DNA of 44,941 nt from NCBI GenBank assembly GCA_938091655.1, contig CALKOA010000057.1:1-44941 (forward strand), given 5' to 3'. The notes below the pieces were generated by a model that saw nothing but the letters and a program-made list of their open reading frames with translations, ran no database searches and was not told the origin of the DNA. The position numbers were made by a program, and so were the translations under genes. Source of the stretch: an uncultured Balneolaceae bacterium (GTDB lineage: Bacteria > Bacteroidota > Rhodothermia > Balneolales > Balneolaceae). Below are positions 35,522-44,937 of this stretch, in pieces. Within the stretch, counting starts at the first letter, position 1; each line of letters begins with the position of its first letter.

Positions 35522-36325
35522 ATGAATCGAATTAATAAGGTTTTCGAAGACAAAAAGAATGAGAAGATAATGAGTCTTTTCATCACGGCAGGGTACCCTG
35601 ATGTAACTGAAACCGTAGACTTAGTTTTAGGTTTTGAACGTAACGGTGCCGATATCATTGAATTAGGTATTCCCTTTAGTGACCCATTAGCAGACGGACC
35701 GACCATTCAATACTCATCGAATATAGCTATATCCAAAGGAATAACTATCCAAGGCATTTTTAATATGGTTGTAGATATTAGAAAGGAGTCGGATATACCT
35801 ATTGTTTTAATGGGCTACATAAATCCTATGCTTAGGTTTGGCTTGGAGAACTTTTTTACCACTGCAGCTGAGGCAGGTGTAGATGGGTTAATTGTACCAG
35901 ATTTACCACTCGATGAAGGGGCTATGATTGAAGATTTAGCCCGTGTAAATGGGATTCAACTTATTTATTTGATAGCGCCCAACACTAGTGATGAAAGAAT
36001 GCAGCTAAGTGATCAGAAGTCTGATGGCTTTGTATACTGCGTCTCTGTGACTGGGGTAACTGGTGCTAGGGAAGGGAGTGAAGTTCAACAATCAGTAGAT
36101 AAATTTATTCAACGATCGAAAGAAAATATCACAAAAAATCCCTTAATGGTGGGTTTTGGTATAAAAAACTTCACAGATGCGCAAAATATTTCTAAGGAAG
36201 TGGAGGGATTTATTGTTGGTAGTGCTCTCATTGAAACGATTAGAAATTCCTATCCAAAAGATCATTGGAAGGAAGAGGTGTTCACCTTTGTGCATCAACT
36301 CAAATTTGGCTATCCTAACACCTAA
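35522..36325 (+). CDS. trpA: tryptophan synthase alpha chain
   Basis: A 267-residue TIM barrel cleaving indole-3-glycerol phosphate to indole, which is channelled to TrpB. Catalytic Glu47 and Asp58 lie in IIELGIPFSDPLADGP. The loop YCVSVTGVTGARE and phosphate-binding VGFGIKN are present. It is the last trp gene. The 81-nt gap after it contains an AATAATG/CATTATT hairpin (near 36325-36351) without a T run, so no convincing intrinsic terminator ends the operon. Confidence 0.95.
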   Translation: MNRINKVFEDKKNEKIMSLFITAGYPDVTETVDLVLGFERNGADIIELGIPFSDPLADGPTIQYSSNIAISKGITIQGIFNMVVDIRKESDIPIVLMGYINPMLRFGLENFFTTAAEAGVDGLIVPDLPLDEGAMIEDLARVNGIQLIYLIAPNTSDERMQLSDQKSDGFVYCVSVTGVTGAREGSEVQQSVDKFIQRSKENITKNPLMVGFGIKNFTDAQNISKEVEGFIVGSALIETIRNSYPKDHWKEEVFTFVHQLKFGYPNT

Positions 36326-36406
36326 ATAATGGTCATTGGATTATCATTATTCCACACACTTTCAAATGAATCCATTGGTTAAAAATTTCAGTAAAAAATC
36401 TGTTCT

Positions 36407-37480
36407 ATGCGCTTTTTATCCCATTTAGCCTTTATTACACTAGTTGTTCATTCGTTGGCTTGTAATACTGACTTTCGAGAAAGAGCTAAGGGTGATACCC
36501 GTGAATTTGTAGTGGTTATGGATTCAGTTGAGTGGAATAGTGAAACGGCCAACGCTATAAGGGAAACCTTTGGCAAATTCGTTTTTAGTCTACCTAATCC
36601 CGAACCATATTATGACCTAACCTTTATGCACATACGTTCTCGATCGCAACTAGAACGTATTATGGGGTATAAAAATATTATCTTTGCTGCGCCAATTGAT
36701 GATTCAACCACCGTGGCTGCCCAAATACGAGCTTTCTTAGACGAGGGTACAGAGCAACGTGTCCGGAATGGTGATAGCTTTGCCTTTCCACTTATAGATC
36801 AATGGTATAAAGATCAATATGCTTTAATATTAAGTTCAAGTACTGATTCAGCATTGGCGGCTAAAATTCGTAATACCGAAAGTGCGTTATTAAACAACGC
36901 ATTAGATAAAGAGCTTTTGCGATGGAATTGGTTTGTTTACGAAAAAAAAGAACAAACCCAGTATAGTGACTCATTGTGGAATGACCATGGTTTTATGGTC
37001 AGGATTCAACATGATTATATTAAACGAATTGATACTACCAATTTTATAAGCTATCGCCGATTTTTACCAGACAATGATCGTTGGATGTGGGTCTGGTGGC
37101 AGGATGATGTAAGAGATATTAGCTTCCTTGATGATGACTGGATCAATCGAACCAGGGATTCATTAAATCAACAGTTTATCAAGGGTAGAACTGATTCCAT
37201 GTTTATTACGACAGAATATCGAAGACCTGTTGAAAGTACTAGTTTCCAAAAAGGGCGATATCTTAGCTATGAGACACTAGGTACTTGGCAAATGATTAAT
37301 GGAGCAATGGGTGGACCATTTGTCAACTTTACCTATTTTGATGAATCAACCTCTAGGCTATTTATGATTGAATATTCGCAGTTTGCACCTTCTGTTAGGA
37401 AAAAACTGCCATTTGTACGTCAATTTAGGGCAATGGGCAGAACTTTTGAATCTGATAGCCTTTATTCAATGACTCCCTAA
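36407..37480 (+). CDS. DUF4837 family protein, probable lipoprotein
   Basis: A 357-residue protein resembling DUF4837, a family largely restricted to Bacteroidota and relatives and of unknown function. The N-terminal hydrophobic stretch (FLSHLAFITLVVHSLAC) ends at Cys19, which may be lipidated although Ser at -3 is not ideal. Other visible features are a conserved-looking segment RWMWVWWQDDVRDI near 222-235 and GRYLSYETLGTWQMINGAMGGPF near 284-306. It starts 81 nt after trpA and converges on the trmH-like gene 11 nt beyond its stop, with no clear terminator. Confidence 0.75.
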   Translation: MRFLSHLAFITLVVHSLACNTDFRERAKGDTREFVVVMDSVEWNSETANAIRETFGKFVFSLPNPEPYYDLTFMHIRSRSQLERIMGYKNIIFAAPIDDSTTVAAQIRAFLDEGTEQRVRNGDSFAFPLIDQWYKDQYALILSSSTDSALAAKIRNTESALLNNALDKELLRWNWFVYEKKEQTQYSDSLWNDHGFMVRIQHDYIKRIDTTNFISYRRFLPDNDRWMWVWWQDDVRDISFLDDDWINRTRDSLNQQFIKGRTDSMFITTEYRRPVESTSFQKGRYLSYETLGTWQMINGAMGGPFVNFTYFDESTSRLFMIEYSQFAPSVRKKLPFVRQFRAMGRTFESDSLYSMTP

Positions 37481-37491
37481 TACATCTGCTG

Positions 37492-38025
37492 CTAAACTGA
37501 TTTGCACAATAAATCGTACATTACTACGCCTGTAGCAACTGATACATTTAGTGAATGTTTTGTACCAAACTGGGGTATAATCAAGTGATTGTCAGCTGAA
37601 TCTAATACTTCATCGTCTAAGCCCTTAACTTCATTGCCAAAAACAAAGGCCATGTTTGGTATGGTAACTTCGTTGAAATCAAATTCGGTGAGGGGTTTAG
37701 ATTTTTTGGTTTGTTCTACCGCAAATATTTCAGATTCAATCATCTGAAGTTCTTCATTACAAGCACTCCAAAGTGTGAAATAGCTCCATGGAACTTCTTT
37801 TTCAGCCCCAATGGCTGTCTTAGAAACTTCAATATTGGTATCCGGAGTAGGGGTAAAGCCTGAAAGAAATACCTGCTTTATACCAAATGCATCCGCATTT
37901 CTAAAAACAGCCCCGACGTTGTAGGCACTTCGGATATTATGAAGGCATATGATAGATTTAGATAATAGACTTGGTGTATCTGCTTTTGTATGCCTAATGA
38001 ACAGCTCTTCGGTGGTTAATTTCAT
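37492..38025 (-). CDS. TrmH/SpoU-family RNA 2'-O-methyltransferase
   Basis: A 177-residue SPOUT-class methyltransferase. Motif 1 is NIRSAYNVGAVFRNADAFG, motif 2 is FVFGNEVKGL, and motif 3 is IPQFGTKHSLNVSVATGV, which build the knotted SAM site. It lacks the extra N-terminal substrate-binding domain found in RlmB. The target tRNA or rRNA nucleotide cannot be predicted. Its ATG follows the protease stop with no gap (TAAATG), so it is the last gene of the minus-strand operon. Confidence 0.88.
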   Translation of the reverse strand: MKLTTEELFIRHTKADTPSLLSKSIICLHNIRSAYNVGAVFRNADAFGIKQVFLSGFTPTPDTNIEVSKTAIGAEKEVPWSYFTLWSACNEELQMIESEIFAVEQTKKSKPLTEFDFNEVTIPNMAFVFGNEVKGLDDEVLDSADNHLIIPQFGTKHSLNVSVATGVVMYDLLCKSV

Positions 38026-39741
38026 TTAATTCTCTAGTCTTTTCAGTGCTTCCCTAACCGCTCTATAAGCATTTATAATACCACCATGTTTTGATAAGTG
38101 GTCAAAGGGAGCATATTGCGCTTCTATGCTTTGACCAGGTAGCAAGTTTTGTTCATCGGTTTTTAACACAGATGAAACGATAATATTCTTTATTTCAAGT
38201 GGAGAATATTCAGGAAAATATTGCATTAACAGAGCAATTACACCTGAAACCACAGGAGCGGCCATACTAGTACCATTACTTAACTCATACTCTTGGTTTG
38301 GCATAGTTGAATAAATATCTACCCCAGGTGCAAATAGATCCACTGTAGACCTCCCATAGTTACTAAAGGAAGCCGCTAGTTCATTAACACCTTGCCAACC
38401 AGAAGCTCCGACCGTAATTACGTATGGGCTAGATGAGCCATCGCTTATTATGGGGCTAGGGTAATTAGCAACACTATCTATATTTGCCCCATCATTTCCC
38501 GCAGCATGAACCATAAGAACTTTATTTTGTGCTGCATATTCTATTGCTTGTTGAACATAAAACAAATCGGGTGAATATGATTTACCAAAACTCATATTTA
38601 TGACATCTGCGCCATTATCTACTGCATATCGTATGGCATTTGCCACATCTTTATCGCGTTCATCTCCATTTGGTACAGCCCGAATGATCAACAATTCCGC
38701 TTGTGTTATCCCATTTGCTCCAATGTTATTATCCCGGTTAGCTGCTATAATTCCTGCAACATGAGTCCCATGATCATAATCGGGACCTTTAACGTCGGAA
38801 TTTCCATAAAAACGATTATCAAGGTCCTCATAATCATCCCCTACAATACTACGTGGGTCAAAGGAAATATTGTACCCGTATTCTAACTGCACACCAATCT
38901 GTTCGATGTATTCCTCAATAAGTTCCTGATTAATTCCATTGTCTTGTAATAAAGCAACAAAACCTAATGCTTCCTGCATCTGCATGGAGGGTTCAATTTC
39001 TTCACTTAGATAGCTATGCACATTTACTGAATCAAGGGATGATTCACCTAAAAAGAATAAGATACTCTCGATATTTTGCTGAAGTTGTTTTATTTGAATC
39101 AGTTCTGACTCTAGGTTAGAGCGCTCCGCTTCAAATTCTTCTTCTATGTCTTTGAATTGTAGATACTCATCGTTTAGAGAGTCAGGAATATTGGTCAAGG
39201 TATCAAAAGAAGAAAATAACTCAAGCCCCTTTACATATAACCTGGTTAACTCATAGGTATCATAATTAACATGGCTCGAATCTTTACCTCCTATAAAATT
39301 CCAACCAAACACATCATCTACATATCCATTAGCATCATCATCCAGCATATTTCCAACTATTTCATCATCATTGATCCAAATATTATCCTTAAGGTCTTCG
39401 TGATCAACATCGGTTCCTGAATCGATGATTGCCACCACAACTTTTTTTGGACTACGTGCCGTCGAATCTAGCAAAGAATAAGCTTGATAGAGCGCAATAC
39501 CTTGGTTGGTCCATTCATTAGCGGATGCTTCCATAGCGGTAATAGCTCCCAACAAATGCCAAGCCTCAATGGGTTTAGCCGCGGTCACTAAATTTTGTTC
39601 TGCAGTGCTGTCATATTGCTGTTCGGTATCTACCGCGTTGCCAGGTACTTGATCGTTATCGGTGATGGCTCTATTGGTACCACAACCATAAAAGAAAATA
39701 ACACTGCCTAGTAAAAGGCATCCATATTTTATGTTGGACAT
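38026..39741 (-). CDS. S8 (subtilisin-like) peptidase lipoprotein with a large insertion
   Basis: A 571-residue predicted lipoprotein (Cys20 in FFYGC). The catalytic residues are Asp107 (IIDSGTDVDHEDL), His324 (DHGTHVAG), oxyanion Asn416 (HAAGNDG) and Ser492 (NGTSMAAP), so it should be active. The Asp-to-His spacing is about 217 residues against about 32 in subtilisin. The extra region, roughly 150-310, includes a Glu/Gln/Leu-rich probable coiled coil at about 190-232. Related inserts occur in Bacteroidota subtilases. It probably acts in the periplasm or at the outer membrane. It lies 8 nt after the DUF445 gene. Confidence 0.88.
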   Translation of the reverse strand: MSNIKYGCLLLGSVIFFYGCGTNRAITDNDQVPGNAVDTEQQYDSTAEQNLVTAAKPIEAWHLLGAITAMEASANEWTNQGIALYQAYSLLDSTARSPKKVVVAIIDSGTDVDHEDLKDNIWINDDEIVGNMLDDDANGYVDDVFGWNFIGGKDSSHVNYDTYELTRLYVKGLELFSSFDTLTNIPDSLNDEYLQFKDIEEEFEAERSNLESELIQIKQLQQNIESILFFLGESSLDSVNVHSYLSEEIEPSMQMQEALGFVALLQDNGINQELIEEYIEQIGVQLEYGYNISFDPRSIVGDDYEDLDNRFYGNSDVKGPDYDHGTHVAGIIAANRDNNIGANGITQAELLIIRAVPNGDERDKDVANAIRYAVDNGADVINMSFGKSYSPDLFYVQQAIEYAAQNKVLMVHAAGNDGANIDSVANYPSPIISDGSSSPYVITVGASGWQGVNELAASFSNYGRSTVDLFAPGVDIYSTMPNQEYELSNGTSMAAPVVSGVIALLMQYFPEYSPLEIKNIIVSSVLKTDEQNLLPGQSIEAQYAPFDHLSKHGGIINAYRAVREALKRLEN

Positions 39742-39749
39742 ACGTCTGA

Positions 39750-40877
39750 TTATTTTTGAGTTTTATGTAGAAGCATATCTAAAAGATACAAGCTTAGTAA
39801 TAGTATTGCGATGGAAATCATGCTAAACACTGGGTTCCATATCACTAACCCACCGATCGTACCTATTACTGCCCCAAGCTGTTGAATGTATCGTAATTCT
39901 TCATTGGTTGAAGTTCGAATTAACGCTTCAATTTTAGATTCATCATACTCTTTCAAATGCTGAGCAATAAATTGGTAAATGTCTAAACGATTAATGAGTT
40001 CATGTATCCAATTTGTGATTTGTGTCTCTATGGCCCCAACGTGCTCATCAATTAGAGCTGGTAATTTGTCAAATAATCCATCTAATTGTTCTAATTGACG
40101 TCCTAGTTCATCGGGTAATTCCATGAGCGCTTCATTGACTAATTCCTGGACATTAGCCCCTTTAATAATGGTATAGGTTTTTAATGCGATACGATCTAAA
40201 GTACGGTTTTCGACTTTTCGATTAACCTCGGACTCAATGGTTGAGGCAATACTCATTCTAAACTCATCCTTATTTAATATTCGAATGACCAATTCTAAAA
40301 TACTCTGTTGAACCTCTGATCTAAAAGATGTGTCTGACAATATATTCTTTGAACGAAGTACCCATAGCTCTCTGTAGTATTGAATGAAAGCGGAACGATG
40401 GACATATTCACTAATGAGCTCAGGATGTAAAAGTTCAGATGAAATGGTTTTTGCCAATCGGTCAGCTATTCTATTTTTTTGACGGGGTATGAGTCCTTGA
40501 CCCAGGATAGGTCTTTTATGTACTGGTTTGAAGAGCATGGTAATGGCCAACCAATTAGTGGCGTACCCTATTAAACCACTTACGCTTAACATTCTAAGTA
40601 TATGTTCTAATGAATAGGACGTATTAAATATTATGATTTCTTGAGTTGTGAAATCCCAAAAATAACTTACAACAAAGACCACTAAGACAAGAAATGGATA
40701 CCACCTAAGTCCTTGTGTGAGTATTATTTTTTTTAATCCAATGTCATTTTTTTGTGAGCCATGAGTTAGTAGTTTTTGGTCAGTAGAAGTGGGAAGAGTC
40801 CATTCGTTTGGCTCGGAATATTTTTTCCAGTATTGCCTAACACTCTGGCTTAATTGTTCAAAAAAATGTAACAGCAC
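39750..40877 (-). CDS. DUF445 family membrane protein
   Basis: A 375-residue protein with two N-terminal membrane segments (about 58-78 and 88-108). The family motif GYATNWLAITMLFKPVHKRPILGQGLIPRQKNRIA lies at about 107-141. A long helical middle region and a C-terminal membrane segment (AVIGTIGGLVIWNPVFSMISIAILLLSLYLLDML) follow. DUF445/YheB-like proteins are poorly characterised membrane proteins. The start is GTG 40877; no ATG precedes it in frame. It lies between ybeY (16-nt gap) and the protease. Confidence 0.82.
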   Translation of the reverse strand: MLLHFFEQLSQSVRQYWKKYSEPNEWTLPTSTDQKLLTHGSQKNDIGLKKIILTQGLRWYPFLVLVVFVVSYFWDFTTQEIIIFNTSYSLEHILRMLSVSGLIGYATNWLAITMLFKPVHKRPILGQGLIPRQKNRIADRLAKTISSELLHPELISEYVHRSAFIQYYRELWVLRSKNILSDTSFRSEVQQSILELVIRILNKDEFRMSIASTIESEVNRKVENRTLDRIALKTYTIIKGANVQELVNEALMELPDELGRQLEQLDGLFDKLPALIDEHVGAIETQITNWIHELINRLDIYQFIAQHLKEYDESKIEALIRTSTNEELRYIQQLGAVIGTIGGLVIWNPVFSMISIAILLLSLYLLDMLLHKTQK

Positions 40878-40893
40878 GTACTTACCAAGAAAA

Positions 40894-41352
40894 CTAGATG
40901 GTTAACTGTTGTATGATCGTGTCCTCTTCTGTGGTCATTGATTCTTTTTGTTTTATCGTTGAATCCTCATAACCAAGGATATGTAATAAACCGTGAATCA
41001 CAATACGTAGACACTCTGTAGAAACGTCTACGTTAAACTCTGTAGATTGTTCTATAATCCTTGGCAAACAACAGTACATAGTGCCCTCTAACGCAGGAGT
41101 AATGAGCGTATCCTTGGTTTCGTTAGAATCATGATAATGAAAACTGATAATATCGGTTACATAATCCTTTTGAAGATACTCACGATTAATACGTTTTATT
41201 TCTTCCTCATCAACAAGAACAATTTCAACGAATTCGATGGTACATGAATGTCGTTGTGTAAATAACTTTATTGCCTTATTGATGGTACTCTCAGCAACAG
41301 GATAATCCAGTTTTGTGGTATTGAAAAGCTGAAAATTATTCGATTTAGACAT
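40894..41352 (-). CDS. ybeY: YbeY endoribonuclease (rRNA maturation)
   Basis: A 152-residue UPF0054 family metalloenzyme involved in 16S rRNA 3'-end maturation and ribosome quality control. The metal motif is HGLLHILGYED, with ligands His120 and His124 and Asp130 where E. coli-type proteins have a third His. The Asp form is the usual one in Bacteroidota. The central REYLQKDYVTDIISFHY matches the family motif (replaced Thr-Asp-Val-Leu-Ser-Phe). It lies 16 nt before DUF445. Confidence 0.9.
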   Translation of the reverse strand: MSKSNNFQLFNTTKLDYPVAESTINKAIKLFTQRHSCTIEFVEIVLVDEEEIKRINREYLQKDYVTDIISFHYHDSNETKDTLITPALEGTMYCCLPRIIEQSTEFNVDVSTECLRIVIHGLLHILGYEDSTIKQKESMTTEEDTIIQQLTI

Positions 41353-41371
41353 ACATTTGAGGCGTTAAGAG

Positions 41372-41824
41372 CTAGTCCTCAAAGCTGAAATCATCATCCA
41401 TTGACTCGGTTAGGGACAAGGCTATACCACACATCATCAAGTCCTCGGGAAGTTGAGTAAAGTTTCCAGATTTAATTGCTTCATCCACATTGGCATAAAG
41501 ACTACATCCCGCTTCTTTTTCAATGATTAAACCGGACGTTTTACTTCCTGATGTACCAAAAAATGTGACTTGATGTAAAATATCACTTGCCACAAATGCG
41601 GTGCAATTATGTAGCTGGAGGAAGGTGTTGCTTGCATATACGGACACCATATTCATCGATTCACCTTGAACAAGTAAACCAAGGTGTATTTCAAGAGCTA
41701 ATTTTCTGTCTGTTTCTATATGGGTGAGTTCTAATCGAAAAACATCTTCACCCAAGGGTTTTGCTTGAGTGCCCAAAACCTTAGCAATAGTTTCAATATT
41801 TTCGGCTGTGAATGTATGTATCAT
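41372..41824 (-). CDS. hypothetical protein
   Basis: A 150-residue protein that I do not recognise. The start is taken as ATG 41824 (IHTFTAENIET follows); GTG codons at 41848 and 41845 would add eight or seven residues. It is soluble and mixed alpha/beta, with no signal peptide or membrane helix, and ends in an acidic tail (ESMDDDFSFED). Cysteines at about 74, 107 and 132 do not form a standard metal motif. It lies 19 nt upstream of ybeY, so a link with ribosome biogenesis is possible but unproven. Confidence 0.7.
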   Translation of the reverse strand: MIHTFTAENIETIAKVLGTQAKPLGEDVFRLELTHIETDRKLALEIHLGLLVQGESMNMVSVYASNTFLQLHNCTAFVASDILHQVTFFGTSGSKTSGLIIEKEAGCSLYANVDEAIKSGNFTQLPEDLMMCGIALSLTESMDDDFSFED

Positions 41825-41952
41825 AAAGGATGTGTGATGGTTCACCACTTAAGTAGGAATAGTATAAATTAAATTACTAAAAAATGATACTCTCGAGTTT
41901 AATCTATCTTCCTTTGTAGTTCCTGTATTTTAATTACTTAGCATGAGCTAAT

Positions 41953-44937
41953 TTACAATATCCCATATCTACGTACTTCTTGATTACTTTCTTCCTTACT
42001 AAGGGGTAGGGTAGGGATTGGTGTTCCCAGTAGAATGGAATTTGCCTCTTGTGATAACTCAGATGCTTCATTTTCATTTCCAGACTCGTAGAGTAAATAC
42101 TGGGTAATTACTAGGTACTGTCGTATCTGTATAATTTGCTCACCTAGTCGTTGCGTCTCGTTGTAAGCGGCCTGAACACTAGCCCTTAAATCACGCTGTT
42201 TTTTGACATCACCGGATCTTCTAGAGGCTTCGAATTCATTATTCAACTCATCAAATTCTTGTTGGTAGCGTTGAAAGACTTCAAAATCATTGATGAACTC
42301 TCTGTTAATAATAGGTTTAATCCTTTTTGCTATGGCTGCAGCCTGATCTTGAGCATTTAACTTGAGATAGTTAATTGCAAATAAAGACTGAATATTATAG
42401 CTCTCTTCATCTGATCTGAAAGGTATGTTTTGCTCAGAGAAATCTAACCAATATCGTGCAGAATCTGGCTCATTTAGCTCTTGATAGCGTTCAGATAATT
42501 GTAAAAACGTATACCGATAATTACTTAGCATTCGACGAATATTCTCATCAAAATAGGCATCTGGATTATTCCATTCAGTAAACGAAAAATTACGAAGGCG
42601 CTTAACATGAATAGCAGGATCAATATATCCCATGGTTCTTACATTAAACCGCTTGGGTACAACACGGTAGGCTTTTCCTTCCGTTCTGAAGTAGGGTTGG
42701 AGATCTAACATACTGGATGATGAAACCGTATTTGCAAAATAGATGGGACGTAACCAATTGTTGGATTGGAGCAAATCAATAATCATCAAGTCTTGAACTT
42801 GCATGTAGTAAATACCATTACCTTGCTGGTCACGTCCGTATAAGCGGCCTTCCACGCGCCATTTTAATTCTTCATCTAACTCCTCTAAAGGTATCTCAAA
42901 ATCGACGCCTGTTTTTAGAATTTGCAAACTGGTGTCTGGCCGTACACCTATAGCTTCTTTATATTTCTGATCTTCTGAGAAGGCTGTATTCAAAGCCTCT
43001 TTGTTAACAGGTATGGTTATCGTTTTTGGTTCCCAACGGTCAATGCGTGAAGTAATTTGGTCAATCTGCTGATCCGTATAACTAAAGGGTAATGGAGCTG
43101 ATTCGTGTGACCACTGATTTTTTAGTTGTTTTATATACCAATCCGTATTCAATAAACTTAGGCAAACAATTCTTACATCGGTACGAACTCCCTCTACTTC
43201 TTGTGCATACCAAAGTGGGAATGTATCATTATCCCCGTTGGTAAATACTATCGCGTTAGGAGCTAATGAATTCAATAGGTTTTTAGCATAATCGGGAGCA
43301 ACGTATCGATTACTGCGATCATGATCATCCCAATTCTGAAAAGCCATCCAAACAGGTGATGCTATAAGAAGAATTACCAAGGCGGTTAAACTTATGGAGG
43401 TGTTCTTAAGCTTGTTTTGTATGAATTCAAGTAATCCAGTACTTCCTAATCCTATCCAAATAGCAAATGCAAAAAACGATCCTACATATGCGTAATCTCT
43501 TTCTCGTGGTTGATAGGGGGGTTGGTTCAAAAACACAATAATGGCTAAACCTGTTACAATGAAAAGAACAAGTACTGCTAATGCTCGATTTCTATCTGCT
43601 TTGAAATGATATAATACCCCTATTAGTCCGAGTAGAAGCGGGATAAAATAATACGCATTACTAGCTCGGTTTTCCGGATACTTTTCTTCTTCAAACCCTG
43701 ATTGCCATCCAGTATCTTGAATATCAGCTACTCTTCCTACGAAATTCCAATTGAAATAGCGCAGGTACATATGACGCACTTGATAATCCCAAAAATACTC
43801 TAAATCACTGTCGTATCGAGCATAGTAAGATAAGTGGTTAGGTGCCTGTGAATGTCTACGAGGAAGCCAGACTTCTTTTTGTGTATTAATCTGCCCAGTT
43901 GCAGCATCATAGGAATTCCCTTTGAGTATTGGGGTATCTCCATATTGCTCACGTTTTAAGTAGCTCACAAAATCTTCCACGGTTTCTGGGTCATTCTCGT
44001 CTACAGGGGGGTCAGCAATAGATCGTATCATTATAACAGAGTATGATGAATACCCTATTATAATCATCACGTAACTAATAAGAGCAATGTTGGCAAGACG
44101 ATGTTTATGCTTCTGAGTGTAATAAATACCGTATATCAACAGACCTATCAGCAGGAATATGAACGTAAACGGACCAATTAATCCGTAGGATGCATCATTA
44201 ATTTTAGACGCCCAATCTGGAAGTTTTTGAATGGTTATTGGGTATATGAGGAAGAATGAAAATACTGCAATAACCCCCATTATGCCGAAACTTTTAATTT
44301 CGATCGTATCCTTCACTTTGAAGTATACAATGAGTGCGACAAAAAATATGGCTAGTAAATTGAGAAGGTGAACACCAATAGCCAATCCAAACATATATGC
44401 AATGAGTACCAACCAACGTTCACTGTACGGCTTTTCATAATGCTCTGACCATTTAAGAGCTAACCACACTACAATTGCAGTAAAAAACATAGACATAGCA
44501 TATACTTCAGCTTCTACCGCATTAAACCAGAAAGTATCGGTAACCGCAAAGGTTAGACTTCCAATTAATGCTCCTCCATAATTGGCGATTTTATCCCCTG
44601 ATGTCCATTCATTGACATTTGGTTTAAACTCACGGATAAGCCTAATAACTATTAGGTAAAGTAGCATAACTGTAAGTGCTGAGGAAAGTACACTCATAAA
44701 ATTAATGCTTACAGCTACGTACTCGGTTGGCATAAACATAGAGAATAGCCGGCCTAAGATTGAGTAAAAGGGAGCCCCCGGTGGGTGATTTACTTGGAGA
44801 CCATGTGCCACTGCAATGAATTCCCCTGCATCCCAAAAACTAGCTGTAGGAGCCATGGTTAAGCTATATATAACAAGGGAGATGAAAAAGGTAGCTAGAG
44901 CAAGCCACTTATTTGTTTTCTGATGTGAGTCAAACAT
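41953..44937 (-). CDS. DUF2723 polytopic membrane protein (GT-C/PMT-like)
   Basis: A 994-residue protein with many hydrophobic helices in the first 550 residues and a soluble helical, TPR-like C-terminal region (about 800-960). The N-terminal loop TMAPTASFWDAGEFI with Asp36 and Glu39, then NHPPGAPFY, resembles the first periplasmic loop of protein O-mannosyltransferase-like GT-C enzymes and defines DUF2723. The family is typical of Bacteroidota and is suspected to act in glycosylation or surface assembly; the substrate is unknown. The ATG 44937 is 4 nt from the right edge of the window, so its promoter lies outside. A 128-nt spacer separates it from the next gene. Confidence 0.85.
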   Translation of the reverse strand: MFDSHQKTNKWLALATFFISLVIYSLTMAPTASFWDAGEFIAVAHGLQVNHPPGAPFYSILGRLFSMFMPTEYVAVSINFMSVLSSALTVMLLYLIVIRLIREFKPNVNEWTSGDKIANYGGALIGSLTFAVTDTFWFNAVEAEVYAMSMFFTAIVVWLALKWSEHYEKPYSERWLVLIAYMFGLAIGVHLLNLLAIFFVALIVYFKVKDTIEIKSFGIMGVIAVFSFFLIYPITIQKLPDWASKINDASYGLIGPFTFIFLLIGLLIYGIYYTQKHKHRLANIALISYVMIIIGYSSYSVIMIRSIADPPVDENDPETVEDFVSYLKREQYGDTPILKGNSYDAATGQINTQKEVWLPRRHSQAPNHLSYYARYDSDLEYFWDYQVRHMYLRYFNWNFVGRVADIQDTGWQSGFEEEKYPENRASNAYYFIPLLLGLIGVLYHFKADRNRALAVLVLFIVTGLAIIVFLNQPPYQPRERDYAYVGSFFAFAIWIGLGSTGLLEFIQNKLKNTSISLTALVILLIASPVWMAFQNWDDHDRSNRYVAPDYAKNLLNSLAPNAIVFTNGDNDTFPLWYAQEVEGVRTDVRIVCLSLLNTDWYIKQLKNQWSHESAPLPFSYTDQQIDQITSRIDRWEPKTITIPVNKEALNTAFSEDQKYKEAIGVRPDTSLQILKTGVDFEIPLEELDEELKWRVEGRLYGRDQQGNGIYYMQVQDLMIIDLLQSNNWLRPIYFANTVSSSSMLDLQPYFRTEGKAYRVVPKRFNVRTMGYIDPAIHVKRLRNFSFTEWNNPDAYFDENIRRMLSNYRYTFLQLSERYQELNEPDSARYWLDFSEQNIPFRSDEESYNIQSLFAINYLKLNAQDQAAAIAKRIKPIINREFINDFEVFQRYQQEFDELNNEFEASRRSGDVKKQRDLRASVQAAYNETQRLGEQIIQIRQYLVITQYLLYESGNENEASELSQEANSILLGTPIPTLPLSKEESNQEVRRYGIL

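Noticed and set aside
36325-36351. AATAATG/CATTATT hairpin after trpA as a terminator
   Set aside because: The stem is very AT-rich, has a 13-nt loop and no T run, so it is unlikely to terminate transcription.
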